A model generated the notes under the pieces. The model was not told where the DNA came from, ran no database searches, and was given only the letters and a program-made list of their open reading frames with translations. From positions 196,516 to 260,515 of the forward strand of contig NZ_LMNL01000023.1 of the NCBI RefSeq assembly GCF_001422985.1: a stretch of DNA of 64,000 bases, in the 5' to 3' direction. Positions 34,880 through 44,961 of this stretch are shown one piece after another. The DNA comes from Methylobacterium sp. Leaf117 (GTDB taxonomy: Bacteria; Pseudomonadota; Alphaproteobacteria; Rhizobiales; Beijerinckiaceae). Position 1 is the first letter of the stretch. The number at the start of each line of letters is the position of its first letter. The translations under genes and the position numbers were made by a program.

Positions 34880-36961
34880 ATGACCAAGATCGTCGTCGAC
34901 GGCACCGAGGTCGATGTTCCGGCGGAGTACACGCTGCTCCAGGCCTGCGAAGCGGCAGGCGCGGAAATTCCGCGCTTCTGCTTTCATGAGCGGCTGTCCA
35001 TCGCGGGCAATTGTCGGATGTGCCTCGTGGAGCTCAAGGGCGCGCCGAAGCCAGTGGCCTCCTGCGCCTATGCGGTGAAGGATTGCCGGCCCGGTCCCAA
35101 CGGCGAACCGCCGGAAGTGCTGACCCGCTCGGGCCAAACGAAGAAGGCGCGAGAGGGGGTGATGGAATTCCTCCTCATCAACCACCCGCTCGACTGCCCG
35201 ATCTGCGACCAGGGCGGCCACTGCGATCTCCAAGACCAGGCGATGGCCTACGGCGTCGACTCGACCCGCTACGGCGAGAACAAGCGCGCGGTCGAGGAGA
35301 AGTACATCGGTCCGCTGGTGCGGACCGCCATGAATCGCTGCATTCACTGCACCCGTTGCGTCCGCTTCCTGGCCGAAGTCGCTGGCGTGCCGGATCTCGG
35401 CGCCATCGGGCGTGGCGAGGACATGGAGATCACCAGCTACCTCGAATCTGCGATGGGCTCCGAGCTTCAGGGCAACGTCGCCGACCTCTGCCCCGTCGGC
35501 GCCTTGGTCCACAAGCCGCAGAGCTACGAGGTTCGGCCCTGGGAACTGTCGAAAACCGAATCCGTCGATGTGATGGACGCGGTTGGCTGCGCCATCCGGG
35601 TCGATGCCCGCGGTCGCGAAGTCATGCAGATCGAGCCGCGGGTTCACGAGGGGATCAACGAGGAATGGATCTCCGATAAAACCCGCCACGCTGTGGACGG
35701 CCTGCGCACCCAGCGCCTGGACCGGCCGTATCTGCGCGAGAATGGCCGCCTGCGTCCTGCGTCCTGGGGTGAGGCGTTCGGTGCTATCGCTGCCAAGGTG
35801 AAGAGCACCGATCCGAAGCGTATGGGCGCCGTGGTCGGCGATCTTGCCGGCGTGGAGGAGATCTATGCGCTGAAGGCACTGATGACGTCGCTTGGCGTGA
35901 CGAATCTCGATTGCCGGCAGGCCGGCGAAGCGATCGATCCGTCCTGGGGCCGGGCTGCCTACACCCTTGGCACCGGCATTGCCGGGATCGAAGACACGGA
36001 CGCGATCCTGCTCGTCGGAACGAATCCCCGTCTCGAAGCCTCGCTGCTCAACGTGCGCATCCGCAAGCGCTGGCGCATGGGACCTTTGGCCGTCGGCCTC
36101 ATCGGCGAGCCCGTCGACCTCACCTATCCGCACACCTATCTGGGTGCCGGCCCCGAGACGCTGGCCGACCTCGCCTCCGGCCAGCACAGCTTCGCCGAGG
36201 CCCTGAAGGCGGCCAGCCGTCCGCTCATCATCGTCGGCACGGGGGCGCTCACCCGACCCGACGGCGCCGCCATTCTGGCCGCCGCGGCGAAGCTCGCGCA
36301 GGATAACGGCGCGGTGACGCCCGAGTGGAACGGCTTCGGCGTGCTCCAGACGGCTGCTGCGCGGGTCGGCGCCCTCGATCTCCGCTTCGTGCCGGGGGAG
36401 GGCGGGCTGGACTTCGCCGGGATCGCGGGAGCGGGTTCGCTCGACGTGGTATACAACTTGGGTGCCGACGAGGTCACAATCGAACCCGGCGCCTTCGTGA
36501 TCTACCAGGGCACGCATGGCGATCGCGGTGCCACCCGCGCCGACGTCGTCCTACCAGGGGCCGCGTATACCGAAAAAAGCGCCACCTACGTCAACCTCGA
36601 GGGTCGGGTGCAGACCACCAATCGGGCCGGCTTCCCGCCGGGCGATGCCCGCGAGGATTGGGCGATCCTGCGCGCCCTGTCGGACGTGCTCGGCCGGCGC
36701 CTGCCGTTCGATTCGCTGGCGGCGCTTCGGCGTGCCCTCTATGCCGAGCATCCGCACTTCGCCGCCCTCGATGCGATCGCCCCGAGCGACGCCGTGGCCA
36801 CGGTCGAGACGTTGTCGGCCTTGAGCGGCGAGCCGAGCCGCACCGCCTTCGCCTCGGCGATCCCGGACTTCTATCTCAGCAACGCGATCGCCCGCGCCTC
36901 GCGGGTGCTCGCCGAGTGTTCGAGCCTCGCCCGGGTGCGCGGCCTCGAAGCGGCCGAATAA
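34880..36961 (+). CDS. nuoG: NADH-quinone oxidoreductase subunit G
   Basis: The 75-kDa-type subunit with several iron-sulfur clusters. An N-terminal 2Fe-2S domain has CFHERLSIAGNCRMCLVE and the later Cys SCAYAV. The His-Cys cluster motif is HPLDCPICDQGGHCDLQD, and the [4Fe-4S] motif is CIHCTRCVRF with a fourth Cys in LCPVGALVHKP. The C-terminal half is a molybdopterin-oxidoreductase-like domain that lost its cofactor in this family (GQAG-like, for example AILLVGTNPRLEA). At 693 aa it is typical for alphaproteobacteria. nuoH begins 12 bases after the stop. Confidence 0.96.
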   Translation: MTKIVVDGTEVDVPAEYTLLQACEAAGAEIPRFCFHERLSIAGNCRMCLVELKGAPKPVASCAYAVKDCRPGPNGEPPEVLTRSGQTKKAREGVMEFLLINHPLDCPICDQGGHCDLQDQAMAYGVDSTRYGENKRAVEEKYIGPLVRTAMNRCIHCTRCVRFLAEVAGVPDLGAIGRGEDMEITSYLESAMGSELQGNVADLCPVGALVHKPQSYEVRPWELSKTESVDVMDAVGCAIRVDARGREVMQIEPRVHEGINEEWISDKTRHAVDGLRTQRLDRPYLRENGRLRPASWGEAFGAIAAKVKSTDPKRMGAVVGDLAGVEEIYALKALMTSLGVTNLDCRQAGEAIDPSWGRAAYTLGTGIAGIEDTDAILLVGTNPRLEASLLNVRIRKRWRMGPLAVGLIGEPVDLTYPHTYLGAGPETLADLASGQHSFAEALKAASRPLIIVGTGALTRPDGAAILAAAAKLAQDNGAVTPEWNGFGVLQTAAARVGALDLRFVPGEGGLDFAGIAGAGSLDVVYNLGADEVTIEPGAFVIYQGTHGDRGATRADVVLPGAAYTEKSATYVNLEGRVQTTNRAGFPPGDAREDWAILRALSDVLGRRLPFDSLAALRRALYAEHPHFAALDAIAPSDAVATVETLSALSGEPSRTAFASAIPDFYLSNAIARASRVLAECSSLARVRGLEAAE

Positions 36962-36973
36962 GGATTTCCTGCC

Positions 36974-37996
36974 ATGACCTCCTGGGAAATCCTCGGCACC
37001 GTCCTGCTCCTGGTGCTCAAGAGCTTCGTCCTGCTGGCGCTGCTCCTCGTCTTCATCGCCTACGCCCTGCTGGCCGATCGCAAGATCTGGGCGGCGGTCC
37101 AGCTCCGGCGCGGCCCCAACGTGGTCGGGCCCTGGGGCCTGTTCCAGTCCTTCGCCGATCTGCTGAAATTCGTCCTGAAGGAGCCGATCATCCCGGCCGG
37201 CGCCAACAAGGCGCTGTTCCTGCTGGCGCCCCTGGTCTTCGCCACCCTGGCGCTCGCCGCCTGGGCGGTGATCCCGCTGGCCGAGGGCTGGGCCATCGCC
37301 GACCTCAACGTCGGCATCACCTACATCTTCGCGATCTCTTCGCTCGGAGTGTACGGCGTGCTGATGGGCGGTTGGGCGTCGAACTCGAAATACGCCTTCC
37401 TGGGCGCGCTTCGCTCGGCGGCGCAGATGATTTCCTACGAGGTCTCCCTCGGCTTCGTCATCATCTGCGTCCTGCTCTGCGCCGGGTCGCTCAACCTGTC
37501 GCGCATCGTCATGGCGCAGGACACCTCACTGGGCATCCTGGGCTGGTACTGGCTCTGGCTGTTCCCGATGTTCGTGGTGTTCTTCATCTCGGCGCTGGCC
37601 GAGACGAACCGCCCGCCCTTCGATCTGCCGGAGGCGGAATCGGAACTCGTGGCTGGCTACATGGTCGAGTATTCCTCGACGCCGTACCTGCTGTTCATGC
37701 TGGGTGAGTACGTGGCCATCATGACCATGTGCGCGCTGGGTACGGTGCTGTTCCTCGGCGGCTGGCTCTCGCCGATCCCGTTCGCGCCCTTCACCTGGGT
37801 GCCGGGCCTGATCTGGTTCGCCCTGAAGGCCAGCTTCCTGTTCTTCATGATCGCCATGGTGAAGGCCATGGTGCCGCGCTACCGCTATGACCAGCTCATG
37901 CGCCTCGGCTGGAAGGTGTTCCTGCCGCTCTCGCTCGTCTCGGTCATCGTCGTCGCCTTTGTCCTCAAGCTCACCGGCCTCGCGCCGGGCGCCTGA
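36974..37996 (+). CDS. nuoH: NADH-quinone oxidoreductase subunit H
   Basis: ND1-type membrane subunit at the junction with the quinone chamber, 340 aa with about eight TM helices. Conserved segments are [61 protein letters not shown] and [26 protein letters not shown], the last holding the acidic residues near the quinone tunnel. The ribosome binding site AAGGA precedes ATG 36974. nuoI follows after 24 bases. Confidence 0.97.
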   Translation: MTSWEILGTVLLLVLKSFVLLALLLVFIAYALLADRKIWAAVQLRRGPNVVGPWGLFQSFADLLKFVLKEPIIPAGANKALFLLAPLVFATLALAAWAVIPLAEGWAIADLNVGITYIFAISSLGVYGVLMGGWASNSKYAFLGALRSAAQMISYEVSLGFVIICVLLCAGSLNLSRIVMAQDTSLGILGWYWLWLFPMFVVFFISALAETNRPPFDLPEAESELVAGYMVEYSSTPYLLFMLGEYVAIMTMCALGTVLFLGGWLSPIPFAPFTWVPGLIWFALKASFLFFMIAMVKAMVPRYRYDQLMRLGWKVFLPLSLVSVIVVAFVLKLTGLAPGA

Positions 37997-38020
37997 CAAC
38001 CCCTCACGGAGATCCGAGCC

Positions 38021-38509
38021 ATGAAGCTCGATCAGGTCGCTAAGGGTCTGCTGCTGAAGGAGTTCGCGTCCGGGTTCGTCCTGGCGATGAAGTACTTCTT
38101 CAAGCCGAAGGCCACGATCAACTACCCCTTCGAGATGGGCCATCGCGGCCCGCGCTTCCGGGGCGAGCACGCCCTGCGTCGCTACCCCAACGGCGAGGAA
38201 CGCTGCATCGCCTGCAAGCTGTGCGAGGCGATCTGCCCCGCCCAGGCCATCACCATCGAGGCCGGCCCCCGCCGCAACGACGGCACCCGCCGCACGACGC
38301 GCTACGACCTCGACATGGTGAAATGCATCTATTGCGGCATGTGTCAGGAGGCCTGCCCGGTCGACGCGATCGTCGAGGGGCCGAACTTCGAGTTCTCGGT
38401 CGAGACCCGCGAGGAGCTTCTCTACGACAAGGAGAAGCTCCTGCTGAACGGTGACCGCTGGGAGCGCGAGATCGCCCGCAATCTTTCGGTGGACGCGCCC
38501 TACCGCTGA
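38021..38509 (+). CDS. nuoI: NADH-quinone oxidoreductase subunit I
   Basis: The TYKY-type subunit carrying two [4Fe-4S] clusters (N6a and N6b). Both ferredoxin motifs are intact: [16 protein letters not shown] and [16 protein letters not shown]. The 162-aa length and the N-terminal region [14 protein letters not shown] are usual. It is separated from nuoJ by a 189-base gap with a hairpin, the widest spacing in the operon. Confidence 0.97.
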   Translation: MKLDQVAKGLLLKEFASGFVLAMKYFFKPKATINYPFEMGHRGPRFRGEHALRRYPNGEERCIACKLCEAICPAQAITIEAGPRRNDGTRRTTRYDLDMVKCIYCGMCQEACPVDAIVEGPNFEFSVETREELLYDKEKLLLNGDRWEREIARNLSVDAPYR

Positions 38510-38552
38510 ACGACCGGAATGCTGGCCCGCCCCCGGGCGGATGAAACAGAGC

Positions 38553-38578
38553 GCCGGTTCTGCCTCCGCGGAACCGGC
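38553..38578 (+). promoter_or_regulatory. Hairpin in the nuoI-nuoJ spacer
   Basis: GCCGGTTC, a 10-base loop, then GAACCGGC: a perfect 8-bp stem with no T-run. It could be an mRNA processing or stability site between the peripheral-arm and membrane-arm genes. Confidence 0.5.
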
Positions 38579-38698
38579 CCAGGCGCGCCGAGGCGGTTGT
38601 GCACCGCAGGGGCGGGTTCTATAGACGGGCGGCCGGTGGGCCGTGGCACAGTTTCGGCAGAAGGGGCCGTCCTCGGGACGGCTGATCTCTAGAATCGC

Positions 38699-39319
38699 AT
38701 GAGCGCAGCCGCTGCCTTCTTCTACCTGTTCGCAGGTGTGACCATCGCCTCGGGCTTCATGGTGATCGCCTCGCGCAATCCCGTGGCCTCCGTGCTCTTC
38801 CTCATCCTGGCCTTCGTGAACGCCGCCGGGCTGTTCGTGATGATGGGCGCCGAGTTCCTGGCGATGATCCTGGTCGTCGTCTATGTCGGCGCCGTCGCGG
38901 TGCTGTTCCTGTTCGTCGTGATGATGCTGGACGTGGATTTCGCCCAGCTGCGTCAGGGCTTCCAGCAATACCTGCCCATCGGCGCCCTGATCGGCGCGGT
39001 GTTCCTGATCGAGCTGCTGCTGGTGGTCGGGTCGTGGACCATCGATCCCGGATTGATCCAGGCGCCCCTCGGCCCGGTCGCCAGCGCCGAGGCGGTCACC
39101 AACACCCAGGCCCTCGGCCGGGTGCTCTACACCGACTATGTCTTCTTCTTTCAGCTCGCCGGCCTGATCCTGCTGGTGGCGATGATCGGCGCCATCGTGC
39201 TGACCCTGCGCGACCGTCCGGGCGTCAAGCGTCAGAACATCTCCGTCCAGAACGCGCGCACGCAGGCCCTGGCGGTGGAGACCCGCAAGGTACCCTCGCG
39301 CCAGGGCGTGGAAGTCTGA
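38699..39319 (+). CDS. nuoJ: NADH-quinone oxidoreductase subunit J
   Basis: ND6-type membrane subunit, 206 aa with five predicted TM helices. The family segments are [54 protein letters not shown], with the pi-bulge helix region containing the conserved Tyr and Gly (VYVGAVAV). The C-terminal part beyond the last helix ([14 protein letters not shown]) is polar. nuoK begins 43 bases after the stop. Confidence 0.95.
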   Translation: MSAAAAFFYLFAGVTIASGFMVIASRNPVASVLFLILAFVNAAGLFVMMGAEFLAMILVVVYVGAVAVLFLFVVMMLDVDFAQLRQGFQQYLPIGALIGAVFLIELLLVVGSWTIDPGLIQAPLGPVASAEAVTNTQALGRVLYTDYVFFFQLAGLILLVAMIGAIVLTLRDRPGVKRQNISVQNARTQALAVETRKVPSRQGVEV

Positions 39320-39362
39320 TGGCCCGCGGACCTCGAACGGCAGAGACCGGGAGCCACATCCG

Positions 39363-39668
39363 ATGATCGGCCTGAGCCACTACCTGACGGTCGCCGCGAT
39401 CCTGTTCACGCTGGGCGTGCTCGGCATCTTCGTGAACCGCAAGAACGTCATCGTCATCCTGATGTCCGTCGAGCTGATCCTGCTCGCGGTCAACATCAAC
39501 CTCGTCGCCTTCTCGACCCACCTCAACGACATCACCGGACAGGTCTTCGCCCTGTTCGTGCTGACCGTGGCGGCGGCGGAAGCGGCCATCGGCCTCGCCA
39601 TCCTCGTCGTGTTCTTCCGAAACCGCGGTTCGATCGCGGTCGAGGACGTCAACATGATGAAGGGGTGA
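39363..39668 (+). CDS. nuoK: NADH-quinone oxidoreductase subunit K
   Basis: ND4L-type membrane subunit of 101 aa with three TM helices. The conserved segment [24 protein letters not shown] carries the glutamate essential for proton transfer, and a second Glu lies in [22 protein letters not shown]. The sequence and length are standard. nuoL begins 143 bases downstream; that spacer shows no clear structure. Confidence 0.96.
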   Translation: MIGLSHYLTVAAILFTLGVLGIFVNRKNVIVILMSVELILLAVNINLVAFSTHLNDITGQVFALFVLTVAAAEAAIGLAILVVFFRNRGSIAVEDVNMMKG

Positions 39669-39811
39669 GCGGAACCGACACCCATCGATTCTGACGGTCC
39701 GGCGTCGCGGTCTCCGCGCGCCGGACCGGTGACACGACACACAGGGCGCCGCATCGGCTCCCGCGCCCTGCGCGGGCCCGGGCGCACCCCAGGAGGCCGG
39801 ACAAGCCAGCG

Positions 39812-41947
39812 ATGTATCACGCGATCGTCTTCCTCCCGCTCGTCGGTGCGCTGCTCGCCGGCCTGTTCGGCCGCCAGCTCGGCCCGAAGCTCAGCGAGGG
39901 CATCACCACCGGCCTCCTCGCCTTCTCGGCGCTGCTGTCCTGGGGCGCCTTCCTCGAGGTGCCCGGCACCGAGCACGCCACCCGCGTGCAGGTGGCGACC
40001 TGGTTCACCGCCGGCGACCTCGTGGTCGACTGGGCCTTCCGCATCGACACCCTGACGGTGATCATGCTGGTGGTGGTCACCTCGGTCTCGACCCTCGTGC
40101 ACCTCTACTCCATCGGCTACATGGAGGAGGATCCGCACCGGCCGCGCTTCTTCGCCTACCTGTCGCTCTTCACCTTCGCCATGCTGATGCTGGTGACGGC
40201 TGACAACCTGGTGCAGATGTTCTTCGGCTGGGAGGGCGTCGGCCTCGCCTCCTACCTGCTGATCGGGTTCTGGTACGAGAAGCCCTCGGCCAACGCCGCC
40301 GCCATGAAGGCCTTCATCGTCAACCGCGTCGGCGATTTCGGGTTCTCGCTCGGCATCTTCCTGGTCTTCGTGCTGACGGGATCGATCGCCTTCGATGGCA
40401 TCTTCGCTCGCGCGCCCGAGATCAAGGACGCGACCTTCCACTTCCTCGGCTACGACTGGAACGCCCTGACGCTCGCCTGCCTGCTGCTGTTCATGGGTGC
40501 CATGGGCAAGTCGGCCCAGTTCCTGCTGCACACCTGGCTGCCCGACGCGATGGAGGGGCCGACCCCCGTCTCGGCGCTGATCCACGCCGCCACCATGGTG
40601 ACGGCCGGCGTGTTCATGGTGGCGCGCCTGTCGCCGCTGTTCGAACTCGCTCCCAACGCCCTCATCGTGGTCACGGTGATCGGCGGCATCACGGCGTTCT
40701 TCGCCGCCACGATCGGCCTCGTTCAGAACGACATCAAGCGGGTGATCGCCTACTCGACCTGCTCGCAGCTCGGCTACATGTTCGTGGCGCTCGGCGTGGG
40801 CGCCTATTCGGCCGCCGTGTTCCACCTCTTCACCCACGCCTTCTTCAAGGCGCTGCTGTTCCTCGGCGCCGGCTCCGTCATCCACGCGATGCACCACGAG
40901 CAGGACATGCGGAACATGGGCAATCTCCGCCGCTACATTCCTTTCACCTCGGCGATGATGACCATCGGCACCCTGGCGCTGATCGGCTTCCCCTTCACAG
41001 CCGGCTATTACTCGAAGGACGCCATCATCGAGGCGGCCTATGCGTCGACGCGGCCCGGTCACACCCTGGCCTTCATCTGCACGGTCGTCGCCGCGCTGAT
41101 GACCTCGTTCTATTCCTGGCGCCTGTTCTTCATGACCTTCGAGGGACCGGCGCGCTGGGCCGGCCATGGCGCCGCGCATCACGACGATCACCATGCCGCC
41201 GGGCATGCGGCTGTCCAGGCCGGCGCTTCCGCGCAGGCCGTCCATGTCAATTCGTCGGCTGAGGCCGACGGCGCCCCGGGCCACCACGAGGGCGTCGCCC
41301 ACGACGACAAGGGCCACGACGTCGAGCCGGCCTCGCACAGCGCCATCGAGCACCACGATCATGCGCACACCCCGCATGAGAGCCCGCTGGTGATGACGAT
41401 CCCCCTCGGCATCCTTGCCTTCGGGGCGCTCTTCGCCGGGTTGATCTTCAAGAACCGCTTCATCGGCGAGGGCATGGAGACATTCTGGGGCCACGCCCTG
41501 GGGCACGGCCCGGACAACCACATCATGCACGATATCCACGCGGTGCCGGCGCTGGTGGCCTACTCGCCCTTCATCATGATGCTGATCGGCTTCGTGCTGG
41601 CCTATTGGATGTATATCCGCCGGCCGGAACTGCCGGGCCAACTCGCAGCCCAGCAGCCGAGCCTGTACCGGTTCCTGCTCAACAAGTGGTACTTCGACGA
41701 ACTCTACGACCGGATCTTCGTCCGACCGGCCAAGGATTTCGGCAAGTTCCTCTGGAAGGAGGCCGATGGCCGGGTCATCGACGGCATGGGTCCGGACGGG
41801 ATCGCCACCCGCGTCCTCGACGTGACCCGCGGCGTCGTCCGTCTCCAGACCGGCTACGTCTACCACTACGCCTTCGTCATGCTCGTCGGCGTCGCCGCCC
41901 TCATCAGCTGGTACATGCTGACCGGCCTGCCCAAGGTCGCCCATTGA
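39812..41947 (+). CDS. nuoL: NADH-quinone oxidoreductase subunit L with His-rich insertion
   Basis: ND5-type antiporter-like subunit at the far end of the membrane arm, 711 aa with about 16 TM helices and the long lateral helix. Key residues are seen in [58 protein letters not shown] and [31 protein letters not shown]. Between about residues 450 and 525 there is an insertion rich in His and Asp ([14 protein letters not shown] and [12 protein letters not shown]). Similar His-rich loops occur in NuoL of other Rhizobiales. nuoM begins 31 bases after the stop. Confidence 0.97.
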   Translation: MYHAIVFLPLVGALLAGLFGRQLGPKLSEGITTGLLAFSALLSWGAFLEVPGTEHATRVQVATWFTAGDLVVDWAFRIDTLTVIMLVVVTSVSTLVHLYSIGYMEEDPHRPRFFAYLSLFTFAMLMLVTADNLVQMFFGWEGVGLASYLLIGFWYEKPSANAAAMKAFIVNRVGDFGFSLGIFLVFVLTGSIAFDGIFARAPEIKDATFHFLGYDWNALTLACLLLFMGAMGKSAQFLLHTWLPDAMEGPTPVSALIHAATMVTAGVFMVARLSPLFELAPNALIVVTVIGGITAFFAATIGLVQNDIKRVIAYSTCSQLGYMFVALGVGAYSAAVFHLFTHAFFKALLFLGAGSVIHAMHHEQDMRNMGNLRRYIPFTSAMMTIGTLALIGFPFTAGYYSKDAIIEAAYASTRPGHTLAFICTVVAALMTSFYSWRLFFMTFEGPARWAGHGAAHHDDHHAAGHAAVQAGASAQAVHVNSSAEADGAPGHHEGVAHDDKGHDVEPASHSAIEHHDHAHTPHESPLVMTIPLGILAFGALFAGLIFKNRFIGEGMETFWGHALGHGPDNHIMHDIHAVPALVAYSPFIMMLIGFVLAYWMYIRRPELPGQLAAQQPSLYRFLLNKWYFDELYDRIFVRPAKDFGKFLWKEADGRVIDGMGPDGIATRVLDVTRGVVRLQTGYVYHYAFVMLVGVAALISWYMLTGLPKVAH

Positions 41948-41978
41948 TGGCCGCCGTCACGTATCGGAGCGCCCGCTC

Positions 41979-43502
41979 ATGTTAGGCCTCGGAATTCTCT
42001 CCGGCCTCCTCATCGTGCCGCTCTGCGGCGCGGCCTTCATCCTCACCCTCGGGGAGGAGACCGAGGCTTCGAAGCGCAATGCCCGCTGGGCCGCGCTCAT
42101 CACGACCCTCGCGACCTTCCTGCTCTCGCTGGTGGCCTGGGGCCGCTACGACGCGACGACCGCGAATTTCCAGCTGGTCGAGACCCATGCCTGGCTGAGC
42201 GAGACCACGCGGTTCAAGCTCGGCGTCGACGGCTTCTCGATGCCGCTGATCCTGCTGACCACGTTCCTGATGCCGTTCTGCATCGGCGCCTCGTGGCTCT
42301 CGGTGAACACCCGGGTGAAGGAATACTTCGTCGCCTTCCTCGTCCTCGAGACGACGATGATCGGTGTGTTCTGCGCCCTCGATCTGGTGCTGTTCTACCT
42401 GTTCTTCGAGGCTGGCCTGATCCCGATGTTCCTCATCATCGGCATCTGGGGCGGCAAGCGGCGCATCTACGCCAGCTTCAAGTTCTTCCTCTACACCCTG
42501 CTCGGCTCGGTGCTGATGCTGCTCGCCATCATGGCGATGTACTGGCATGCCGGCACCACCGACATCCCGACCCTGCTGCACACCCGCTTCCCGGTGCATA
42601 TGCAGACGTGGCTGTGGCTGGCCTTCTTCGCCTCCTTTGCCGTGAAGATGCCGATGTGGCCGGTCCATACCTGGCTGCCCGACGCGCACGTGGAGGCGCC
42701 GACCGCCGGCTCGGTGATCCTGGCGGGCATCCTGCTGAAGATGGGCGGCTACGGCTTCATCCGGATTTCGCTGCCGATGTTCCCGGATGCGAGCCAAGCC
42801 TTCGCCCCGATGGTGTTCGCCCTCTCGGTGATCGCCATCATCTTCACCTCGCTGATCGCCCTGATGCAGACCGACATCAAGAAGCTCATCGCCTACTCGT
42901 CGGTGGCGCATATGGGTTTCGTGACGCTCGGCCTGTTCACCATGAACGAGCAGGGCATCCAGGGCGCGCTGTTCCTGATGATCTCGCACGGCATCGTATC
43001 GGGCGCGCTCTTCCTCTGCGTCGGCGTCGTCTACGACCGGATGCACACCCGCGAGATCGCCGCCTATGGCGGGCTGGTGAAGCGGATGCCGCTCTACGCG
43101 GCGGCCATGATGGTGTTCACGATGGCCAATGTCGGCCTGCCCGGGACGTCGGGCTTCGTCGGCGAGTTCCTGGCCATGATGGGGGCTTTCCGGGCCAACC
43201 CGACGGTGGCGTTCTTCTCGGTGTTCGGCATCATTCTGTCGGCCGGCTACGCCCTTTGGCTCTACGCCCGCGTGATCTACGGCAAGCTCGAGAAGCCCAA
43301 CCTGCAGGGCATCCTCGACCTGGATCTCCGCGAAAAGATCATCATCGCGCCGCTCGTCGCCCTGACGATCTATTACGGCGTCCACCCGGCCCCCGTGCTC
43401 GACACCTTCGCGCCCTCGACGGAAGCGTTGATGCAGAGCATGCGGACCGCGCTCTCGAACACGCAGACCGCCGCGGCCACCCTGCCGTCCGTGTCGCGCT
43501 GA
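41979..43502 (+). CDS. nuoM: NADH-quinone oxidoreductase subunit M
   Basis: ND4-type antiporter-like subunit, 507 aa with 14 TM helices. The proton-path residues lie in [21 protein letters not shown] (Glu), [41 protein letters not shown] (Lys) and [24 protein letters not shown]. The sequence is collinear with E. coli NuoM. nuoN begins 12 bases after the stop. Confidence 0.97.
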   Translation: MLGLGILSGLLIVPLCGAAFILTLGEETEASKRNARWAALITTLATFLLSLVAWGRYDATTANFQLVETHAWLSETTRFKLGVDGFSMPLILLTTFLMPFCIGASWLSVNTRVKEYFVAFLVLETTMIGVFCALDLVLFYLFFEAGLIPMFLIIGIWGGKRRIYASFKFFLYTLLGSVLMLLAIMAMYWHAGTTDIPTLLHTRFPVHMQTWLWLAFFASFAVKMPMWPVHTWLPDAHVEAPTAGSVILAGILLKMGGYGFIRISLPMFPDASQAFAPMVFALSVIAIIFTSLIALMQTDIKKLIAYSSVAHMGFVTLGLFTMNEQGIQGALFLMISHGIVSGALFLCVGVVYDRMHTREIAAYGGLVKRMPLYAAAMMVFTMANVGLPGTSGFVGEFLAMMGAFRANPTVAFFSVFGIILSAGYALWLYARVIYGKLEKPNLQGILDLDLREKIIIAPLVALTIYYGVHPAPVLDTFAPSTEALMQSMRTALSNTQTAAATLPSVSR

Positions 43503-43514
43503 AGGCTTGATCCG

Positions 43515-44957
43515 ATGAACGCCGCTCAGATCGTCCTGCCCGCGCTCGGGCCTGCCCTGCCGGAGCTGATCCTCAGCATCGGCGTGCTGGTGCTGATCCT
43601 CTACGGGGCGTTCCGGGGCGAGCGCTCCGCCGAGGGCGTCAATGTCGGCGCCCTGATCCTGCTGGTGCTCGCGCTGTTCGCGGTCATGTCCCAGTCGGGC
43701 GCCAAGATCACCACCCTGAACGGCTCGTTCATCATCGACAACTTCTCCAAGGTAATGAAGGCGCTGATCCTGCTCGGCTCGGCCGCCACGATCCTGCTCT
43801 CGCGCGACTACTTCCAGCGCGAGCGCATCGACCGGTTCGAGTTCCCGATCCTGCTGATCCTGTGCACCGTCGGCATGATGGTGATGGCCTCGGCCAACGA
43901 CCTGATCTCGCTCTATCTCGGACTCGAGCTGCAGTCGCTCGCCGCCTACGTCATCGCGGCGTTCCATCGCGACAACCTTAAGTCCACGGAAGCCGGGCTG
44001 AAGTACTTCGTCCTCGGTGCGCTCTCCTCGGGCATGCTGCTCTACGGCGCCTCCTTGGTCTACGGCTTCACCGGCACCGTCTCCTTCCCGGGCATCGTCG
44101 CGGCGCTCGACGGCACGGCGGGCTTCGGGATCGTGCTCGGCATCGTCTTCGTGGCCGCCGGCGTCGCCTTCAAGCTCGCGGCCGTGCCGTTCCACATGTG
44201 GACCCCCGACGTCTACGAGGGCTCGCCGACGCCGGTGACGGCGTTCTTCGCCTCGGCGCCCAAGATGGCCGCCATGGCGATGACGGTGCGGCTTTTCATC
44301 GGCGCCTTCCCGGACGTGACGGCGGTGTGGCAGCAGATCATCGTGTTCGTGGCGATCGCCTCGATGGCGCTCGGCTCGTTCGCCGCCATCGGCCAGCGCT
44401 CGCTCAAGCGGCTCATGGCCTATTCGTCGATCGGCAATGTCGGCTACGCCCTGGTCGGCCTCGCCGCCGGTTCGCAGGAAGGTATCCGGGGCGTCGTCGT
44501 CTACATGATCATCTACCTCGCGATGACGCTGGGCGCCTTCGCGGTGCTGCTGTCGCTGCGGCGCGGTGGCCAGATGTTCGAGACCGTCGACGATCTCTCC
44601 GGCCTGTCGCGGACCCATCCGGTCCTGGCCTTCTGCCTCGCCGCGATGATGTTCTCCCTCGCGGGCATCCCGCCGCTGGCCGGGTTCTTCGCCAAGTACT
44701 ACGTCTTCGCCGCCGCCATCAAAGCCGACCTCGTGGCCCTGGCGATCATCGGCGTGGTCACCAGCGTGATCGGGGCGTTCTATTATCTGCGCCTCGTCAA
44801 GGTGATGTATTTCGACGAGCCGGTGGCCGCCTACGAGCCGATGGCGCCCGGCACCCGCATCGTCCTCGCGTTGGCGAGTCTCGTGGTGGTGCTGTTCGGG
44901 ATCGTGCCGGCCCCGCTGGTGGACGCCGCGGGTGCCGCCGCCAAGTCGCTGTTCTAG
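43515..44957 (+). CDS. nuoN: NADH-quinone oxidoreductase subunit N
   Basis: ND2-type antiporter-like subunit, 480 aa with 14 TM helices. Conserved parts are YLGLELQSLAAYVIAAF, VAAGVAFKLAAVPFHMWTPDVYEGSPTPVTAFFASAPKMAA, GQRSLKRLMAYSSIGNVGYALVG and LAGIPPLAGFFAKYYVFAAAI. It is the last nuo gene; its stop lies four bases before the likely TTG start of birA, so birA is probably co-transcribed. Confidence 0.97.
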   Translation: MNAAQIVLPALGPALPELILSIGVLVLILYGAFRGERSAEGVNVGALILLVLALFAVMSQSGAKITTLNGSFIIDNFSKVMKALILLGSAATILLSRDYFQRERIDRFEFPILLILCTVGMMVMASANDLISLYLGLELQSLAAYVIAAFHRDNLKSTEAGLKYFVLGALSSGMLLYGASLVYGFTGTVSFPGIVAALDGTAGFGIVLGIVFVAAGVAFKLAAVPFHMWTPDVYEGSPTPVTAFFASAPKMAAMAMTVRLFIGAFPDVTAVWQQIIVFVAIASMALGSFAAIGQRSLKRLMAYSSIGNVGYALVGLAAGSQEGIRGVVVYMIIYLAMTLGAFAVLLSLRRGGQMFETVDDLSGLSRTHPVLAFCLAAMMFSLAGIPPLAGFFAKYYVFAAAIKADLVALAIIGVVTSVIGAFYYLRLVKVMYFDEPVAAYEPMAPGTRIVLALASLVVVLFGIVPAPLVDAAGAAAKSLF

Positions 44958-44961
44958 CCCC

